Part shown: positions 1-9,843 of the stretch, one piece after another
Numbering within the stretch: position 1 is the first letter of the stretch
How the letters are laid out: every line of letters begins with the position of its first letter
Source: Peribacillus simplex
Lineage (GTDB): Bacteria > Bacillota > Bacilli > Bacillales > DSM-1321
Length of the DNA stretch: 64,000 nt
Direction of reading: 5' to 3'
NCBI RefSeq assembly: GCF_900156045.1
Contig: NZ_FTMX01000003.1
Location: 372,001 to 436,000 of the forward strand
The notes under the pieces: model-generated
Told to the model about the DNA's origin: nothing
Seen by the model: only the letters and a program-made list of their open reading frames with translations
Databases searched by the model: none
Translations under genes and position numbers: made by a program

Positions 1-165
1 ATTGATTGTATATACATCGGAGAGCGTAGGAACATCTTTAATGATACTTTTCCCATCACTTGCTAATAATGTTGCAGCGATAACTGGCAAAACGGCGTTT
101 TTAGCACCTTCTACTTTAACTGTCCCGCTAAGCCTTTTTCCGCCGCGGACGATGATTTTTTCCAA
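1..165 (-). CDS. murA: UDP-N-acetylglucosamine 1-carboxyvinyltransferase, N-terminal part (cut by window edge)
   Basis: Only the first 55 codons are inside the window; the rest lies to the left. The translation begins [14 protein letters not shown] and continues with the [10 protein letters not shown] segment, which is the conserved MurA N-terminus including the Lys-Asn pair that contacts the UDP-GlcNAc substrate. MurA transfers enolpyruvate to UDP-GlcNAc, the first committed step of peptidoglycan synthesis, in the cytoplasm. The start is a TTG at 163-165 preceded at good spacing by a GGAGGGG ribosome binding site; there is no in-frame ATG. It lies 32 bases downstream of ywmB on the same strand, the usual Bacillus order ywmB-murAA-spoIID. 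A second, full-length MurA paralogue is at 36922-38205. Confidence 0.93.
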   Translation of the reverse strand, partial: MEKIIVRGGKRLSGTVKVEGAKNAVLPVIAATLLASDGKSIIKDVPTLSDVYTIN

Positions 166-197
166 AAGTATTCCCCTCCGCGTCCATTTTCTCTATA

Positions 198-947
198 TTA
201 ATATTCAAACGTTATGATTGGTGTGCCAACTACAAAGTTCGTTCGGTCACCCAATCCTTCTGTCCGTAGCCCAAACTGCAAATTTAATTTTTCTTTTGTC
301 AATGGTTGTTTAAACAATGTTGAATGTGCAGATATAGATGTAAAGTTTGTTTCATGCACACTCTCAATTTCCCTTGCTTGGAACAAATCTAACAGGTCTT
401 CAGTTTTAGAGTTTAAAACCGAATCCATATTATCATTGATAGACCCTTTAATACAAGAAAAAATTGAAGGAGTTCCTATAAATAGGTCATTCACCCTGTT
501 TTGGAACGTAGCAGTAAAAAATGCCTTATTGGCTTCCTTCCACTCTTTCCCCTCCACTTCGTAAATAACATAGGTAACTTTATCAAATTTCTCTTCCGTT
601 GTCATTATTTTGATAGATTCGGTCAGACCTGAATCGACATTGTAAGTTAACGCCTCAGCCTTCCAGCCGGAAGCATCATCTTTCCGGTGCCATTGAAATT
701 GAGGGTATTTTCGTTTTAAAGCTGTAACTTCGCTTTCAAACTCTTGTTTAGTTGTAATCTCTTTATTTATTTCTCTAGTGAGTACAGACCAATCCCCTAT
801 GTCCAAATCTTCATCTTTTTGTAACAGTCCCACCATTTCAACTATATCTGGTTTACTTTCTGCCACAATCGTACTATTCCCAATTAAAATCACCGTCAAA
901 CCGAGAAATACTATGTATGTTAACATTTTTTTGTTTAAATTAAACAT
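198..947 (-). CDS. ywmB: YwmB family protein (TATA-box-binding-like fold, exported)
   Basis: Protein of 249 residues with a basic start (MFNLNKKMLTYIVFLGL) and a hydrophobic stretch to about residue 28 that looks like a signal peptide or membrane anchor, followed by a soluble domain of about 220 residues. Length, composition and position directly upstream of murA match YwmB of Bacillus, a family whose structure resembles TATA-box-binding protein but whose function is unknown. I recognise it mainly by synteny plus overall sequence character. A GGGAGGG ribosome binding site precedes the ATG at 947. Its place next to murA and spoIID in many Bacillus genomes hints at an envelope or sporulation role, but this is inference. 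Confidence 0.8.
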   Translation of the reverse strand: MFNLNKKMLTYIVFLGLTVILIGNSTIVAESKPDIVEMVGLLQKDEDLDIGDWSVLTREINKEITTKQEFESEVTALKRKYPQFQWHRKDDASGWKAEALTYNVDSGLTESIKIMTTEEKFDKVTYVIYEVEGKEWKEANKAFFTATFQNRVNDLFIGTPSIFSCIKGSINDNMDSVLNSKTEDLLDLFQAREIESVHETNFTSISAHSTLFKQPLTKEKLNLQFGLRTEGLGDRTNFVVGTPIITFEY

Positions 948-1105
948 GTTAAATCCCTCCCCTTTTACACATTCTTTCCATAAGGAGAGAGATCATACTT
1001 CAAGTTTTCCGACAATTGGTGACAACTTCCCCTTAAATTTGCAGGAAGCAAAAGCGAATACAAGAGTAGAATCATATTTTGCTATAAGAAAACTCTTACA
1101 GCTTA

Positions 1106-1348
1106 TCAGTCATTACTAAACATATACGGAAGTTGATTTGCAAATCCCAGGTAGTCGAGGAAGAAATTACTTACAACTGAACCGATGGCAACAGTTAATA
1201 AAATATATAAAACCCTGGCCTTGATGACCGAATTGGATCTTAACATTTTATCAAAATGTAATGCCTGTAAAGCCCACCAGGTAACTGCGATGAAAAACAA
1301 GTGTGCAATAATCCCTGTTAAAGCCTGCTGTCCCATTGCTGAAAACAT
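1106..1348 (-). CDS. ywzB: DUF1146 family small membrane protein (YwzB)
   Basis: Protein of 80 residues with two strongly hydrophobic segments (about residues 10-30 and 45-68) and a short polar C-terminus, fitting the DUF1146/YwzB family of small Bacillus membrane proteins. The open frame extends further upstream, but an AGGAGG at 1356-1361 sits 7 bases before the ATG at 1348 (MFSAMGQQ), so I take that start rather than the ATG at 1354, which would be too close. In Bacillus species this gene lies between the respiratory operons and ywmB-murA, as here. Function unknown. It is separated from nuoN by a terminator-like hairpin. Confidence 0.8.
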   Translation of the reverse strand: MFSAMGQQALTGIIAHLFFIAVTWWALQALHFDKMLRSNSVIKARVLYILLTVAIGSVVSNFFLDYLGFANQLPYMFSND

Positions 1349-1453
1349 GTACATACCTCCTAAAAGACACCCAAATTCTATTCTAACACAAAACCCCTGC
1401 AAATTTGGAATTTAAAAGGAAGAATTGCAAAATATCTTTTTAAAACTGTAAAT

Positions 1454-1482
1454 AGAGGCTTGATCCAATGGAACAAGCCTCT
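1454..1482 (-). terminator. Hairpin after nuoN, probable end of nuo operon
   Basis: Perfect 9-bp inverted repeat (AGAGGCTTG / CAAGCCTCT) with an 11-base loop, 15 bases past the nuoN stop on the minus strand. It is followed by ATTTACAGTTTT, a weak U-tract, so termination may be partial. Confidence 0.65.
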
Positions 1483-1497
1483 GATACAGGCATTATA

Positions 1498-3024
1498 TCA
1501 TTTACTTGAAATAAAGTCTGTAAATTCGCCAAATTGATCATGGATAAAATCAAAGGCAATATTTGGTGCCACCCCGAAAAGAATGGTGCCTACCACGCAA
1601 ATGATCAACACGGCGTATAGACCCGGACGAATTTTAATGACCATTTCCGAATGAATGGGCCGGAAAAAGACCTGCACCAATAATCCGAAATAATACACAT
1701 AGGAAACAATGGTTCCTGCAATCATGATTCCCGCGAGGACAAAATGTCCAGGCTCCGTTATGAATGTTCCAAGAAAAATATTGAGTTTGCCAATGAAACC
1801 TGTCGTCCCGGGAATTCCAGCAAGCGCCAGGATAAATACGGTGAATGCCATGGCAAGATACGGTGATTTCCTCCCCAGCCCTGCAAGAATGCTAATATCT
1901 TCTGACCCACTTTGACTGGAGAGCAGCTGGATGACTGCAAATACACCTATATTCATCAATACATAAGCCATTAGATAAAACCAGACAGTATCCAGCAGGA
2001 AATAACCCCCGCCCAATGTTGCCACCGCTACTAGCAGGTAACCCGCATGGGCGATGCTTGAATAGGCGAACAATCGTTTTAAATTTTGCTGCCTTAACGC
2101 AACCACATTTCCAATGATGATCGTCAGCCCCGCCAATGAAGCTATATAAATATTATTTTTTTCCAAAAAGTCGAGCGCTCCGAACGTATCACCGGAAGCT
2201 GTTAGGAACAACGAGAGAAAAATGCGCAGGATGATGACGAAACCCGCCATTTTCGAAATTACACTCAAGAAGGCTGTGACCGGTGTCGGTGCCCCCTCAT
2301 AGACATCCGGCGCCCACATATGAAATGGGGCGGCAGCTATCTTGAAGGATACACCGACAAATACCATGAAGAAAGCGAGTCCCATAATGTATTGCAGCTG
2401 GCCGTCCGTCATTGCAGCCATCGTCCGGCTCATTTCGCCTAGATTGACAGAACCGGTCACTCCATATAAATAGCTCATTCCGAATAAAGTGATCGCTGTG
2501 GAAATGCCTCCGTTTATCACATACTTCATGGACGCTTCGTTGGACTTCCGATCATGCTTGCGTATTCCGACCAATATATAAGATGAAAGTGAAAGCAGTT
2601 CCAGTCCAACGAACAGCGTTATCAAATCACCGCTTGAGGACATGACCATCGCTCCAAGCAAAGCGGTCAGGAACAGATAATAAAATTCCCCCCGGTGCTC
2701 CCGCAGCCCCTCTTGCGGTTCATATCCTTCAGCCAGAAGGATGATCAGGGCCGCTCCGAATAATAGCAGCAGCTTAAAAGCTTTTGCAAATGAATCCAAA
2801 CGAAACGTATCGGATAAGATACTGACTGTCTCAAATGAAAGCAGGCTAATCAGTGACAAACAGGCCAAAATGATTCCGGTTAACGCGAGCCATGCCAGTT
2901 TTCTCCGATTAAAGTGCTTCGGCCAAAATAAATCCAATATCGAAAGAAACATGGCCGTTCCAAGGATGATGAATTCCGGCATCATCGCTCCCCAATCATA
3001 AGAAAGCATCGTGTTCCAATCCAT
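1498..3024 (-). CDS. nuoN: NADH-quinone oxidoreductase subunit N
   Basis: Polytopic membrane protein of 508 residues, the expected size for NuoN, one of three antiporter-like proton-pumping subunits of complex I. The Proton_antipo_M core is clear: LVGLELLSLSSYILVG near residues 140-155, the broken-helix region AAPFHMWAPDVYEGAP with its conserved Pro and His, and the FAYSSIAHAGYLL lysine/histidine channel segment. It ends the nuo operon, starting 3 bases after nuoM, so translation is probably coupled. It would sit in the cytoplasmic membrane and move protons while quinone is reduced. Confidence 0.95.
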   Translation of the reverse strand: MDWNTMLSYDWGAMMPEFIILGTAMFLSILDLFWPKHFNRRKLAWLALTGIILACLSLISLLSFETVSILSDTFRLDSFAKAFKLLLLFGAALIILLAEGYEPQEGLREHRGEFYYLFLTALLGAMVMSSSGDLITLFVGLELLSLSSYILVGIRKHDRKSNEASMKYVINGGISTAITLFGMSYLYGVTGSVNLGEMSRTMAAMTDGQLQYIMGLAFFMVFVGVSFKIAAAPFHMWAPDVYEGAPTPVTAFLSVISKMAGFVIILRIFLSLFLTASGDTFGALDFLEKNNIYIASLAGLTIIIGNVVALRQQNLKRLFAYSSIAHAGYLLVAVATLGGGYFLLDTVWFYLMAYVLMNIGVFAVIQLLSSQSGSEDISILAGLGRKSPYLAMAFTVFILALAGIPGTTGFIGKLNIFLGTFITEPGHFVLAGIMIAGTIVSYVYYFGLLVQVFFRPIHSEMVIKIRPGLYAVLIICVVGTILFGVAPNIAFDFIHDQFGEFTDFISSK

Positions 3025-3027
3025 CCT

Positions 3028-4551
3028 TCATCGCCCCCCTAGAGCTAGCATCATCGCTTCAATCGTTCCTTGAAGAGGCCCGCCTAACAAATTTGGATAT
3101 ACTCCAACAGTTATTATCAAACCGAGAAGAACCAATGCCGGCAAAAACTCCCAGCCCCTAAAGTCCCGTTTCTCTGTTTCTATCAAGCTATCATTTTTTC
3201 CGAAAGTCATCAGCATGACCGCCCTCAGTACATAAACAGCGGTTAATACCAGCCCGATCACCCCTATTGCCGCAAGCAACGGCTGACTTTTGAATAAGCC
3301 AAGAAATACCATGAATTCGCTGATGAAGCCGGACATGCCAGGTAAACCGAGTGAAGCCAGCCCACTGGCTAACATAAACCCTGAAAAAATCGGCATCGAC
3401 TTGGCCAATCCCCCAAGCTTAGGAAGCATTGTGGTTCCCGTCCGCTCATACAACACTCCCACCAGGAAAAACAACAAAGCGGCAATTAGCCCGTGTGAGA
3501 TGACTTGAAAAATGGCTCCCTGAATGCCCGCTTCATTCAAGGCTCCCAGCCCCATCATGACGATACCCATATGTGAGATTGACGAGTAGGCTAAAACGAG
3601 CTTGAAATCCGTTTGTACCAACGCTAGAAATGCACCATATAAAAAACTGAGGACCCCAAACAGGACAATGGTAAAGGCCAAGCTTTTATATTGTTCAGGA
3701 AATATTCCCATTCCAAACCGGATGATTCCGTATGCCCCTATTTTCAATAAGACCCCCGCATGTATCATGACTATGGATGGAGGTGCTTCTGCATGGACCC
3801 GCACCATCCAGCTGTGAAAGGGAAAGACGGGCAGCTTTATCGCAAATGCAACGAGAAAGGCGAGACATAAACCATATTTCATCGAACCGGATATGGGTGC
3901 AAAAAGCGAAACACCGCCCATTGTCATCATCTGTGTCAATGCCGCAATGTTAGTCGTACCTGTCCTGGCAAACAAAATCAAAATGGCCACCAATAAAACG
4001 GCCGAACCAATGCCATTATAAATCAGAAAACTATAAGAAGCCTTCTCCCTCTCCAGAAAGCCCCATCTGCCAATTAAAAAGAAAGCGGGAATCAATGTCA
4101 TTTCAAAAAAGATGAAAAAAAGAATCAAATTCTCTGCCGTGAAGACACCGAGCATTCCGATCTCCAGGGTCAAGAATAACAAATAATACCCTTTCCATTC
4201 TTTTTTTATATAAATGGATGCAAGGGCGGCCAGTGATGAAATGATTGTTGTCAGTAATATGAAGATGAGGCTTAATCCATCCAGCCCCAACTCAAAGTCA
4301 ACCGTGAAGAGCTTGGGATCATACATCTCCAAGTTCCCAAACCTGATCCAATTCAACTTAATGTCAAATAAGGATAGTGCCACACCCGAATAATATTGGC
4401 TGCATAGAAAGAACGATAGGAAAAGGGGAGGAAGTGTTCCGAAAAAGCCAAATTGTTTAATGGTCCTTTCCTCTTTTTTCGGCATAAGGGCAACCATCAC
4501 TATGCCCAGCAGCGGTGAAAACACTAAAAGTGAGAGCAAATAGACATTCAT
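3028..4551 (-). CDS. nuoM: NADH-quinone oxidoreductase subunit M
   Basis: Membrane protein of 507 residues of the Mrp/NuoM antiporter family. Visible hallmarks are FFIFFEMTLIPAFFLIG (the TM5 glutamate used in proton transfer), AIKLPVFPFHSWMVRVHAEAP and LAYSSISHMGIV. It has about 14 hydrophobic segments. Its start overlaps the nuoL stop by 4 bases, the classic ATGA-type coupling. It forms the middle antiporter module of the membrane arm of complex I. Confidence 0.95.
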   Translation of the reverse strand: MNVYLLSLLVFSPLLGIVMVALMPKKEERTIKQFGFFGTLPPLFLSFFLCSQYYSGVALSLFDIKLNWIRFGNLEMYDPKLFTVDFELGLDGLSLIFILLTTIISSLAALASIYIKKEWKGYYLLFLTLEIGMLGVFTAENLILFFIFFEMTLIPAFFLIGRWGFLEREKASYSFLIYNGIGSAVLLVAILILFARTGTTNIAALTQMMTMGGVSLFAPISGSMKYGLCLAFLVAFAIKLPVFPFHSWMVRVHAEAPPSIVMIHAGVLLKIGAYGIIRFGMGIFPEQYKSLAFTIVLFGVLSFLYGAFLALVQTDFKLVLAYSSISHMGIVMMGLGALNEAGIQGAIFQVISHGLIAALLFFLVGVLYERTGTTMLPKLGGLAKSMPIFSGFMLASGLASLGLPGMSGFISEFMVFLGLFKSQPLLAAIGVIGLVLTAVYVLRAVMLMTFGKNDSLIETEKRDFRGWEFLPALVLLGLIITVGVYPNLLGGPLQGTIEAMMLALGGR

Positions 4552-6419
4552 CTTAGATACCCCCCAGTCACTGCAAAAATCACCAACAATACCGCAAGTC
4601 CCAGAAAGGCTATCATGCCATATTGCTGTACCTGCCCCGTTTGCAGTTTAGACCCTATTTTCCCCAATCCTTCTATTGAACTTGTTACAGTGGAAACCAG
4701 GCCACCGATAATGAACCTTTCAATATAAGATAGGAATATACTAAAGCCTTTGATTGCATAACCTGCAGTAAGATGGTAAATCTCATCTAAATAATACTTA
4801 TTTTCCAAAACCCTATATACCCCGGAGTTTTCTTTGACAAGCCATTCCCGAGGCAGCTTCTTTTTAGCGTATATCATATAAGCAAGGTATATCCCGGCCA
4901 GCGATACAAGCACGGCCATCAACATTATCCAAACGGGCCCCTCACTATGGCTGGCTCCTAGAAGAGTTTCATTTCCCTCCACAAGCCACTCCCCAAGGAA
5001 AGTTCCAAACCACGGTGTTTGGATATACCCACCGATTACAGCAAGCACAGCCAGTGCGAGCATCGGAATTAACATGATGGAAGGTGATTCCTTGACTTGT
5101 TTTACTTGACTGCGCGAATCGCCTGCAAACATCATGAAAAACAGCCGGAACATATAAAACGCAGTTAAAAAGGAGGTAACCACCGCTAGACCAAACAATA
5201 TATAACTACCATTCTCCCAAGCAGCCATCAGAATTTCATCCTTACTGAAAAAACCCGAGAGCAACGGAAACCCCGATATCGCCAAAGTGCCAGTCAAGAA
5301 CAGCGGCCCAGTCCAATTCAACTTACCCCATAGACCGCCCATTTTCTCCATATCCTGTGTATGTATTGCGTGAATAACACTGCCTGCTGCCAAAAACAGC
5401 AATGCTTTAAAAAAGGCATGGGTCATTAAATGAAACACCCCGGCTACATATCCCGAAGTACCCAAAGCAAGCATCATAAAACCGAGCTGAGAGATTGTCG
5501 AATAGGCCAATACACGCTTAACATCCTTTTGCACTATCGCAATGCTTGCGGCAAATATGGCTGTAACTCCACCTGTTATTGCTACGACCTGCATCGCAGC
5601 AGCACTAGCCATGAATAACGGAAACATGGCCGCTACCAGGTAAACCCCTGCAGCAACCATGGTTGCTGCGTGTATCAATGCCGAAACCGGAGTCGGGCCT
5701 TCCATTGCATCCGGAAGCCATGTGTGAAGTGGAAATTGTCCAGACTTTCCAACCGCACCGATGAAAATCAAAATAGCGATTAATGTCAGTTTTTCACTTG
5801 ATATCATGCCCGATTGAACGGCTTGAAAGATCTCTCCATATTCAAAGCTGCCTGTTTCCCAGAATAGGAGAATGATGCCGATCAAGAGCCCTACATCCCC
5901 AATCCTGGTCATGATGAATGCCTTCTTCGCTGCAGCCTTAGCTTCCAGTTTATAAAAGTAAAACCCGATGAGCAGGAAAGAACCCACCCCGACCAATTCC
6001 CAGAAGATATAAAGCTGTAATAAATTGGGTGCCATGACTAGACCAAGCATGGCAAAGGTGAAGAAGCCCAGATAAGCATAAAAAATGGAGAATCGCACTT
6101 CACCCTTCATATACCCCTTCGAATATATCTGGACAAGCAGGCTGACAAGGGAAACGATCACAAGCATCAAGGCATTAAGCTGATTGATTTCGAATCCAGC
6201 TGTAAGTTCTGTCCCTCCGAAGGAAAGCCAATCTATCGATATATCATAAGTGGGTTCTTTAAATCGTTCTATCAGGACAAGCAACGATAAAACAAACGAA
6301 GCCAATGTACATATTATTCCTATAAAAGCCCCTCGTTCCCGCAACCGCCCGCCTGATAGAAGCAGAACCAGAAACGTGACGAGTGGAAAGATCGGTATGA
6401 GCCATGCGTGCTCCATCAT
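4548..6419 (-). CDS. nuoL: NADH-quinone oxidoreductase subunit L
   Basis: Protein of 623 residues, the longest antiporter-like subunit. It shows the FWELVGVGSFLLIGFY motif with the channel glutamate, the FPLHTWLPDAMEGPTPVSALIHAATMV region in pieces, and LAYSTISQLGFMMLALG. The C-terminal part (about 480-623) holds the extra helices, including the lateral helix that clamps NuoM and NuoN in complex I. Two adjacent ATGs (6419 and 6416) are possible starts after a GGGGAT ribosome binding site. It lies between nuoK (34-base gap) and nuoM. Confidence 0.95.
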   Translation of the reverse strand: MMEHAWLIPIFPLVTFLVLLLSGGRLRERGAFIGIICTLASFVLSLLVLIERFKEPTYDISIDWLSFGGTELTAGFEINQLNALMLVIVSLVSLLVQIYSKGYMKGEVRFSIFYAYLGFFTFAMLGLVMAPNLLQLYIFWELVGVGSFLLIGFYFYKLEAKAAAKKAFIMTRIGDVGLLIGIILLFWETGSFEYGEIFQAVQSGMISSEKLTLIAILIFIGAVGKSGQFPLHTWLPDAMEGPTPVSALIHAATMVAAGVYLVAAMFPLFMASAAAMQVVAITGGVTAIFAASIAIVQKDVKRVLAYSTISQLGFMMLALGTSGYVAGVFHLMTHAFFKALLFLAAGSVIHAIHTQDMEKMGGLWGKLNWTGPLFLTGTLAISGFPLLSGFFSKDEILMAAWENGSYILFGLAVVTSFLTAFYMFRLFFMMFAGDSRSQVKQVKESPSIMLIPMLALAVLAVIGGYIQTPWFGTFLGEWLVEGNETLLGASHSEGPVWIMLMAVLVSLAGIYLAYMIYAKKKLPREWLVKENSGVYRVLENKYYLDEIYHLTAGYAIKGFSIFLSYIERFIIGGLVSTVTSSIEGLGKIGSKLQTGQVQQYGMIAFLGLAVLLVIFAVTGGYLR

Positions 6420-6453
6420 CGTATCAAATCCCCTTCTTCATTTATATAAACCT

Positions 6454-6768
6454 TCAATTCTTCATTATTTCCATTTCATCGACATTGACCGTCTTCCGAT
6501 TGCGATAAAGGGACATTAGTATAGCCAGCCCTACAGCTGCCTCGGCCGCAGCAATCGTAATCGTGAATAAGGAAAAAACTTGGCCCGTAATGGATGGCGT
6601 TACCCCGAATTTACTGAAGGCAACTAAATTGATATTCGCAGCGTTCAGCATCAGCTCGATTGAAATCAAAACAATGACCGTATTTCTTTTCGTCAAGGCA
6701 CCATACAGCCCTATACAAAATAATACGAGTGCCAAAACAAGGTAAGCAGACAAGGGAACTCCCGTCAT
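6454..6768 (-). CDS. nuoK: NADH-quinone oxidoreductase subunit K
   Basis: Small protein of 104 residues with three membrane segments, the usual NuoK size and topology. The conserved segment [20 protein letters not shown] carries the essential TM2 glutamate, and [18 protein letters not shown] carries the TM3 glutamate; both are part of the hydrophilic axis of complex I. Its start overlaps the nuoJ stop by 4 bases. Confidence 0.95.
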   Translation of the reverse strand: MTGVPLSAYLVLALVLFCIGLYGALTKRNTVIVLISIELMLNAANINLVAFSKFGVTPSITGQVFSLFTITIAAAEAAVGLAILMSLYRNRKTVNVDEMEIMKN

Positions 6769-7283
6769 GAACGATCTCCCTCCTCATCATCTTTTTTTGC
6801 CAATACTATGGCACCGACTAAAGCAACAAGCAGGAGTACCGACATCACTTCAAATGGAATCACATATTTCGAAAAAAGTTCGATTCCTATTTGCTTTGTA
6901 TTTTCCTCATGCAAGGCCGTTGGCTGTACAGGTATATCCAGATTATAAATCCCCAGATAAACCGCTACGGCGAAGCCAGCAATCGCTGCGAGCAAGGAGA
7001 ATTTCCCCCAGCCCCCTTTAGCGGGTGCATCATTTTCCTGGTGTTTTGTCAGCATAATCCCAAATAGCATCACGATCGTGATCGCCCCTGAATAAATAAG
7101 GATTTGGACAATGGCGACAAACTCGGCCGAAAGCAACATATAAATGCCTGCAATACCCAAGAAAGTAAAAACAAGTGCAATTACCATGTGCACCACTTTT
7201 GTTAACGTAATCAGCAGCACCCCGCCTAATATCGCGACGAGTGCCAAACCAATAAAGGCAATTAATTCACCCGACAAACTCAT
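6765..7283 (-). CDS. nuoJ: NADH-quinone oxidoreductase subunit J
   Basis: Membrane protein of 172 residues with about five hydrophobic segments. The segment [20 protein letters not shown] followed by [11 protein letters not shown] is the signature of NuoJ/ND6, including the pi-bulge helix that changes shape during the catalytic cycle. It overlaps nuoI upstream and nuoK downstream by 4 bases each. The acidic C-terminus ([10 protein letters not shown]) is exposed. Confidence 0.94.
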   Translation of the reverse strand: MSLSGELIAFIGLALVAILGGVLLITLTKVVHMVIALVFTFLGIAGIYMLLSAEFVAIVQILIYSGAITIVMLFGIMLTKHQENDAPAKGGWGKFSLLAAIAGFAVAVYLGIYNLDIPVQPTALHEENTKQIGIELFSKYVIPFEVMSVLLLVALVGAIVLAKKDDEEGDRS

Positions 7284-7699
7284 ACTTTATTCACCTTCCG
7301 GATATTTTCATCATTTTCATCCAGCCATTCCAGATTTTTAAATAGATGATCACGGCTATACTCCGCCAGCTCGAATTGATTCGTCATAACGATCGCTTCT
7401 GTAGGGCAGACCTCCGTACATAAATCACATAAAATGCAAATCTCGAAATTGATGTCATACGTATCGATGATTTTCCCTTTTTTCGATGGATCCGGATGTT
7501 TCTTACCAGTTAATTGAATACAATCCGTTGGACAAATCGTCACGCATTGATTGCATACAATACACTTTTCGGGATAGAATTTTTGGATTCCGCGGAATCG
7601 GTCAGGGAGCGGAAGCGGCTCATTCGGGTAGTCATAGGTCACTTTTTTCCTCGTCAAGTTCTTTAATGTATAGGTTAAACCTTTTGCTAAACCAAGCAT
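7280..7699 (-). CDS. nuoI: NADH-quinone oxidoreductase subunit I (2 x 4Fe-4S)
   Basis: Protein of 139 residues with two ferredoxin-type motifs, CIVCNQCVTICP (about 46-57) and CILCDLCTEVCP (about 87-98), each binding a 4Fe-4S cluster. In complex I these (N6a and N6b) pass electrons along the peripheral arm to NuoB. The length agrees with short Bacillus NuoI proteins. Because nuoE, F and G are absent from the operon, this subunit could be close to where an external donor docks, as in cyanobacterial NDH-1; that is inference. Confidence 0.95.
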   Translation of the reverse strand: MLGLAKGLTYTLKNLTRKKVTYDYPNEPLPLPDRFRGIQKFYPEKCIVCNQCVTICPTDCIQLTGKKHPDPSKKGKIIDTYDINFEICILCDLCTEVCPTEAIVMTNQFELAEYSRDHLFKNLEWLDENDENIRKVNKV

Positions 7700-7732
7700 A
7701 TAAATCCCTCGCTTTCCGACCAGCTTAAGTTT

Positions 7733-8740
7733 CTAAAAAAGGTTAATCAATTCTTTTATTAGTGCCGTCAAAAATATATTTGCTAATGCAACCGGAAGCA
7801 GCACTTTCCATCCGAATTCCATCAATTGGTCGGCCCTTATACGAGGAAAGGTTACACGAATCCAGACCAATACATAGAATACGGCACTGAACTTCAGACC
7901 GAACCAGATGGCAGACGGAATAAAATCCAAAAACGGAATAGAATTCCATCCTCCTAGAAATAATACAGTGGTTAACGTTGCCATTGCAAACATATACACA
8001 TATTCGGATAACATAAAGAAAGCCCATCGAAATCCAGAGTATTCAACATGATAGCCTGCAACAAGTTCGGATTCCGCTTCCGGAAGGTCAAAAGGAACCC
8101 TGTTCAACTCGGCAACCGCTGCAATAAAAAACACGATAAACGCAATCGGTTGAAGAAAAATGAACCAAACCTTTTCCTGGGCTGCAACTATATCATTCAA
8201 GTTTAAACTGCCTGTTAGGAGGACGATTCCCACTAGCGACATCACCAATGGGATCTCATAAGATATCATTTGCGCGGCTGCCCTCATTCCGCCAATCAAA
8301 GAATATTTATTATTGGATGCCCAACCCGCAGTGACGATGCCGATGGTCGATATGCCGGAAATCGCAATATAATAAAGCAGCCCGACACCTATATCTGCAA
8401 ATTGGAAGGCATCGGTGAACGGCAAGGTGGCAAGGACCATGAAAGCAGGAGCAAAAGCAATTACCGGAGCTAAAATATATAACGGCTTATCCGCTTTTTT
8501 GGGTATCGTATCTTCCTTGATCAGAAGTTTCAAAACGTCAGCAACGGTCTGCAAGAGACCCCATTTCCCCCCAATTTGGTTTGGGCCGACACGCATTTGC
8601 ATGAACCCCATGATTTTTCGCTCTGAAAGGATTCCATAGGTTACAAAACCTAATACGACGAACAGGAGCAGGACTGCCAAACCAAAAAAAATGCCAAAAT
8701 TCAGTAGACCTGGAGCGGAGTGGAGAAGATCCTTGATCAT
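7733..8740 (-). CDS. nuoH: NADH-quinone oxidoreductase subunit H
   Basis: Protein of 335 residues with about eight membrane segments, the normal NuoH size. Conserved parts seen are ERKIMGFMQMRVGPNQIG near residue 40, ELNRVPFDLPEAESELVAGY around 215-235 and ADQLMEFGWKVLLP near the C-terminus; these form the quinone chamber at the junction of the two arms. The ATG at 8740 directly abuts the nuoD stop codon. Confidence 0.96.
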   Translation of the reverse strand: MIKDLLHSAPGLLNFGIFFGLAVLLLFVVLGFVTYGILSERKIMGFMQMRVGPNQIGGKWGLLQTVADVLKLLIKEDTIPKKADKPLYILAPVIAFAPAFMVLATLPFTDAFQFADIGVGLLYYIAISGISTIGIVTAGWASNNKYSLIGGMRAAAQMISYEIPLVMSLVGIVLLTGSLNLNDIVAAQEKVWFIFLQPIAFIVFFIAAVAELNRVPFDLPEAESELVAGYHVEYSGFRWAFFMLSEYVYMFAMATLTTVLFLGGWNSIPFLDFIPSAIWFGLKFSAVFYVLVWIRVTFPRIRADQLMEFGWKVLLPVALANIFLTALIKELINLF

Positions 8741-9838
8741 TTATCCATCAACCTCCCCTAAAACGATATCGATTGCACCTAATATCGTTATCAAGTTCGC
8801 CATATTTTCCCCTTCCAATAATTTCGGAAGAATTTGCAGATTATAAAATGAAGGTCTGCGAAATTTCAAACGGTATGGCTCCTTTTTCCCTTCACTCGCG
8901 ATATAGCAGCCTATTTCCCCTCTTGGTGATTCAATTCGGACAAATGCTTCACCCTTAGGAACCTTTATTATTTTAGGGACCTTAGCAAGGATCGGCCCTT
9001 CTGGAAATTGCTCAACCGCCTGCTCGATGATTTTCAGTGATTGTTCGATTTCTTCCATCCTACAGTGATAGCGTGAAAAGGCATCACCCTCTTCCCTTGT
9101 AGGAACATCAAATGTGAACCTGTCGTAAATGGAATATGGCTCATTTTTTCGTAAATCCCATTTCACACCTGTACACCTTAAATTGGCACCGCTAAGCGAA
9201 TACTGCAGGGCTTCTTCCTTCGTATAGATGCCCACCCCTTTAACCCGATTAACAAAGATTTCATTCCCTGTCACAAGCTCATGGTAACCGGCAAGCTGCT
9301 CCCTCATATAAGGGACAAACTCGGCAACCTTCGAAATCCAGTCTTCAGGAGCATCCCATTTCACGCCTCCGACACGCATATAATTGAATGTAAGGCGTGC
9401 CCCTGACAATTCAGTCAATAAATTAACGATCATTTCACGTTCTCGAAATGCGTATAGGAAAGGGCTCGTCGCACCTATATCCAGCAAGTATGTGCCCCAC
9501 CAGACAAGGTGGCTTGCCACTCGGCCCAATTCCATTGCGATAACCCGCAAATATTCTGCCCTTTCGGGGATCTCCACCCCCATCATTGTCTCAACAGCAT
9601 GGCAAAGCACATAATTATTTGTCATTGCCGCAAGATAATCGAGCCGATCGGTATATGGGATTATTTGTGTATATTGCAGATTTTCCGCTAGTTTTTCCGT
9701 ACCGCGATGCAAATACCCAATGACAGGTGTTGCCTCTTTTATAATTTCACCGTCAATCTTGATGACAAGCCGAAAAACACCATGTGTACTCGGATGCTGC
9801 GGCCCGACATTGAGAAGCATTTCTTCCGTCCTTAACAT
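8741..9838 (-). CDS. nuoD: NADH-quinone oxidoreductase subunit D (49 kDa)
   Basis: Protein of 365 residues that begins MLRTEEMLLNVGPQHPSTHG, where the HPSTHG loop carries the quinone-binding histidine. GYLHRGTEKLAE and YTDRLDYLAAMTNN are further family signatures, and the C-terminus DIVLGEVDG is diagnostic. It is related to the large subunit of NiFe hydrogenases but lacks the nickel cysteines. It is separate from NuoC (5-base gap), not fused as in E. coli. A GGAGGTG ribosome binding site precedes the ATG. Confidence 0.96.
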   Translation of the reverse strand: MLRTEEMLLNVGPQHPSTHGVFRLVIKIDGEIIKEATPVIGYLHRGTEKLAENLQYTQIIPYTDRLDYLAAMTNNYVLCHAVETMMGVEIPERAEYLRVIAMELGRVASHLVWWGTYLLDIGATSPFLYAFREREMIVNLLTELSGARLTFNYMRVGGVKWDAPEDWISKVAEFVPYMREQLAGYHELVTGNEIFVNRVKGVGIYTKEEALQYSLSGANLRCTGVKWDLRKNEPYSIYDRFTFDVPTREEGDAFSRYHCRMEEIEQSLKIIEQAVEQFPEGPILAKVPKIIKVPKGEAFVRIESPRGEIGCYIASEGKKEPYRLKFRRPSFYNLQILPKLLEGENMANLITILGAIDIVLGEVDG

Positions 9839-9843
9839 TGGGT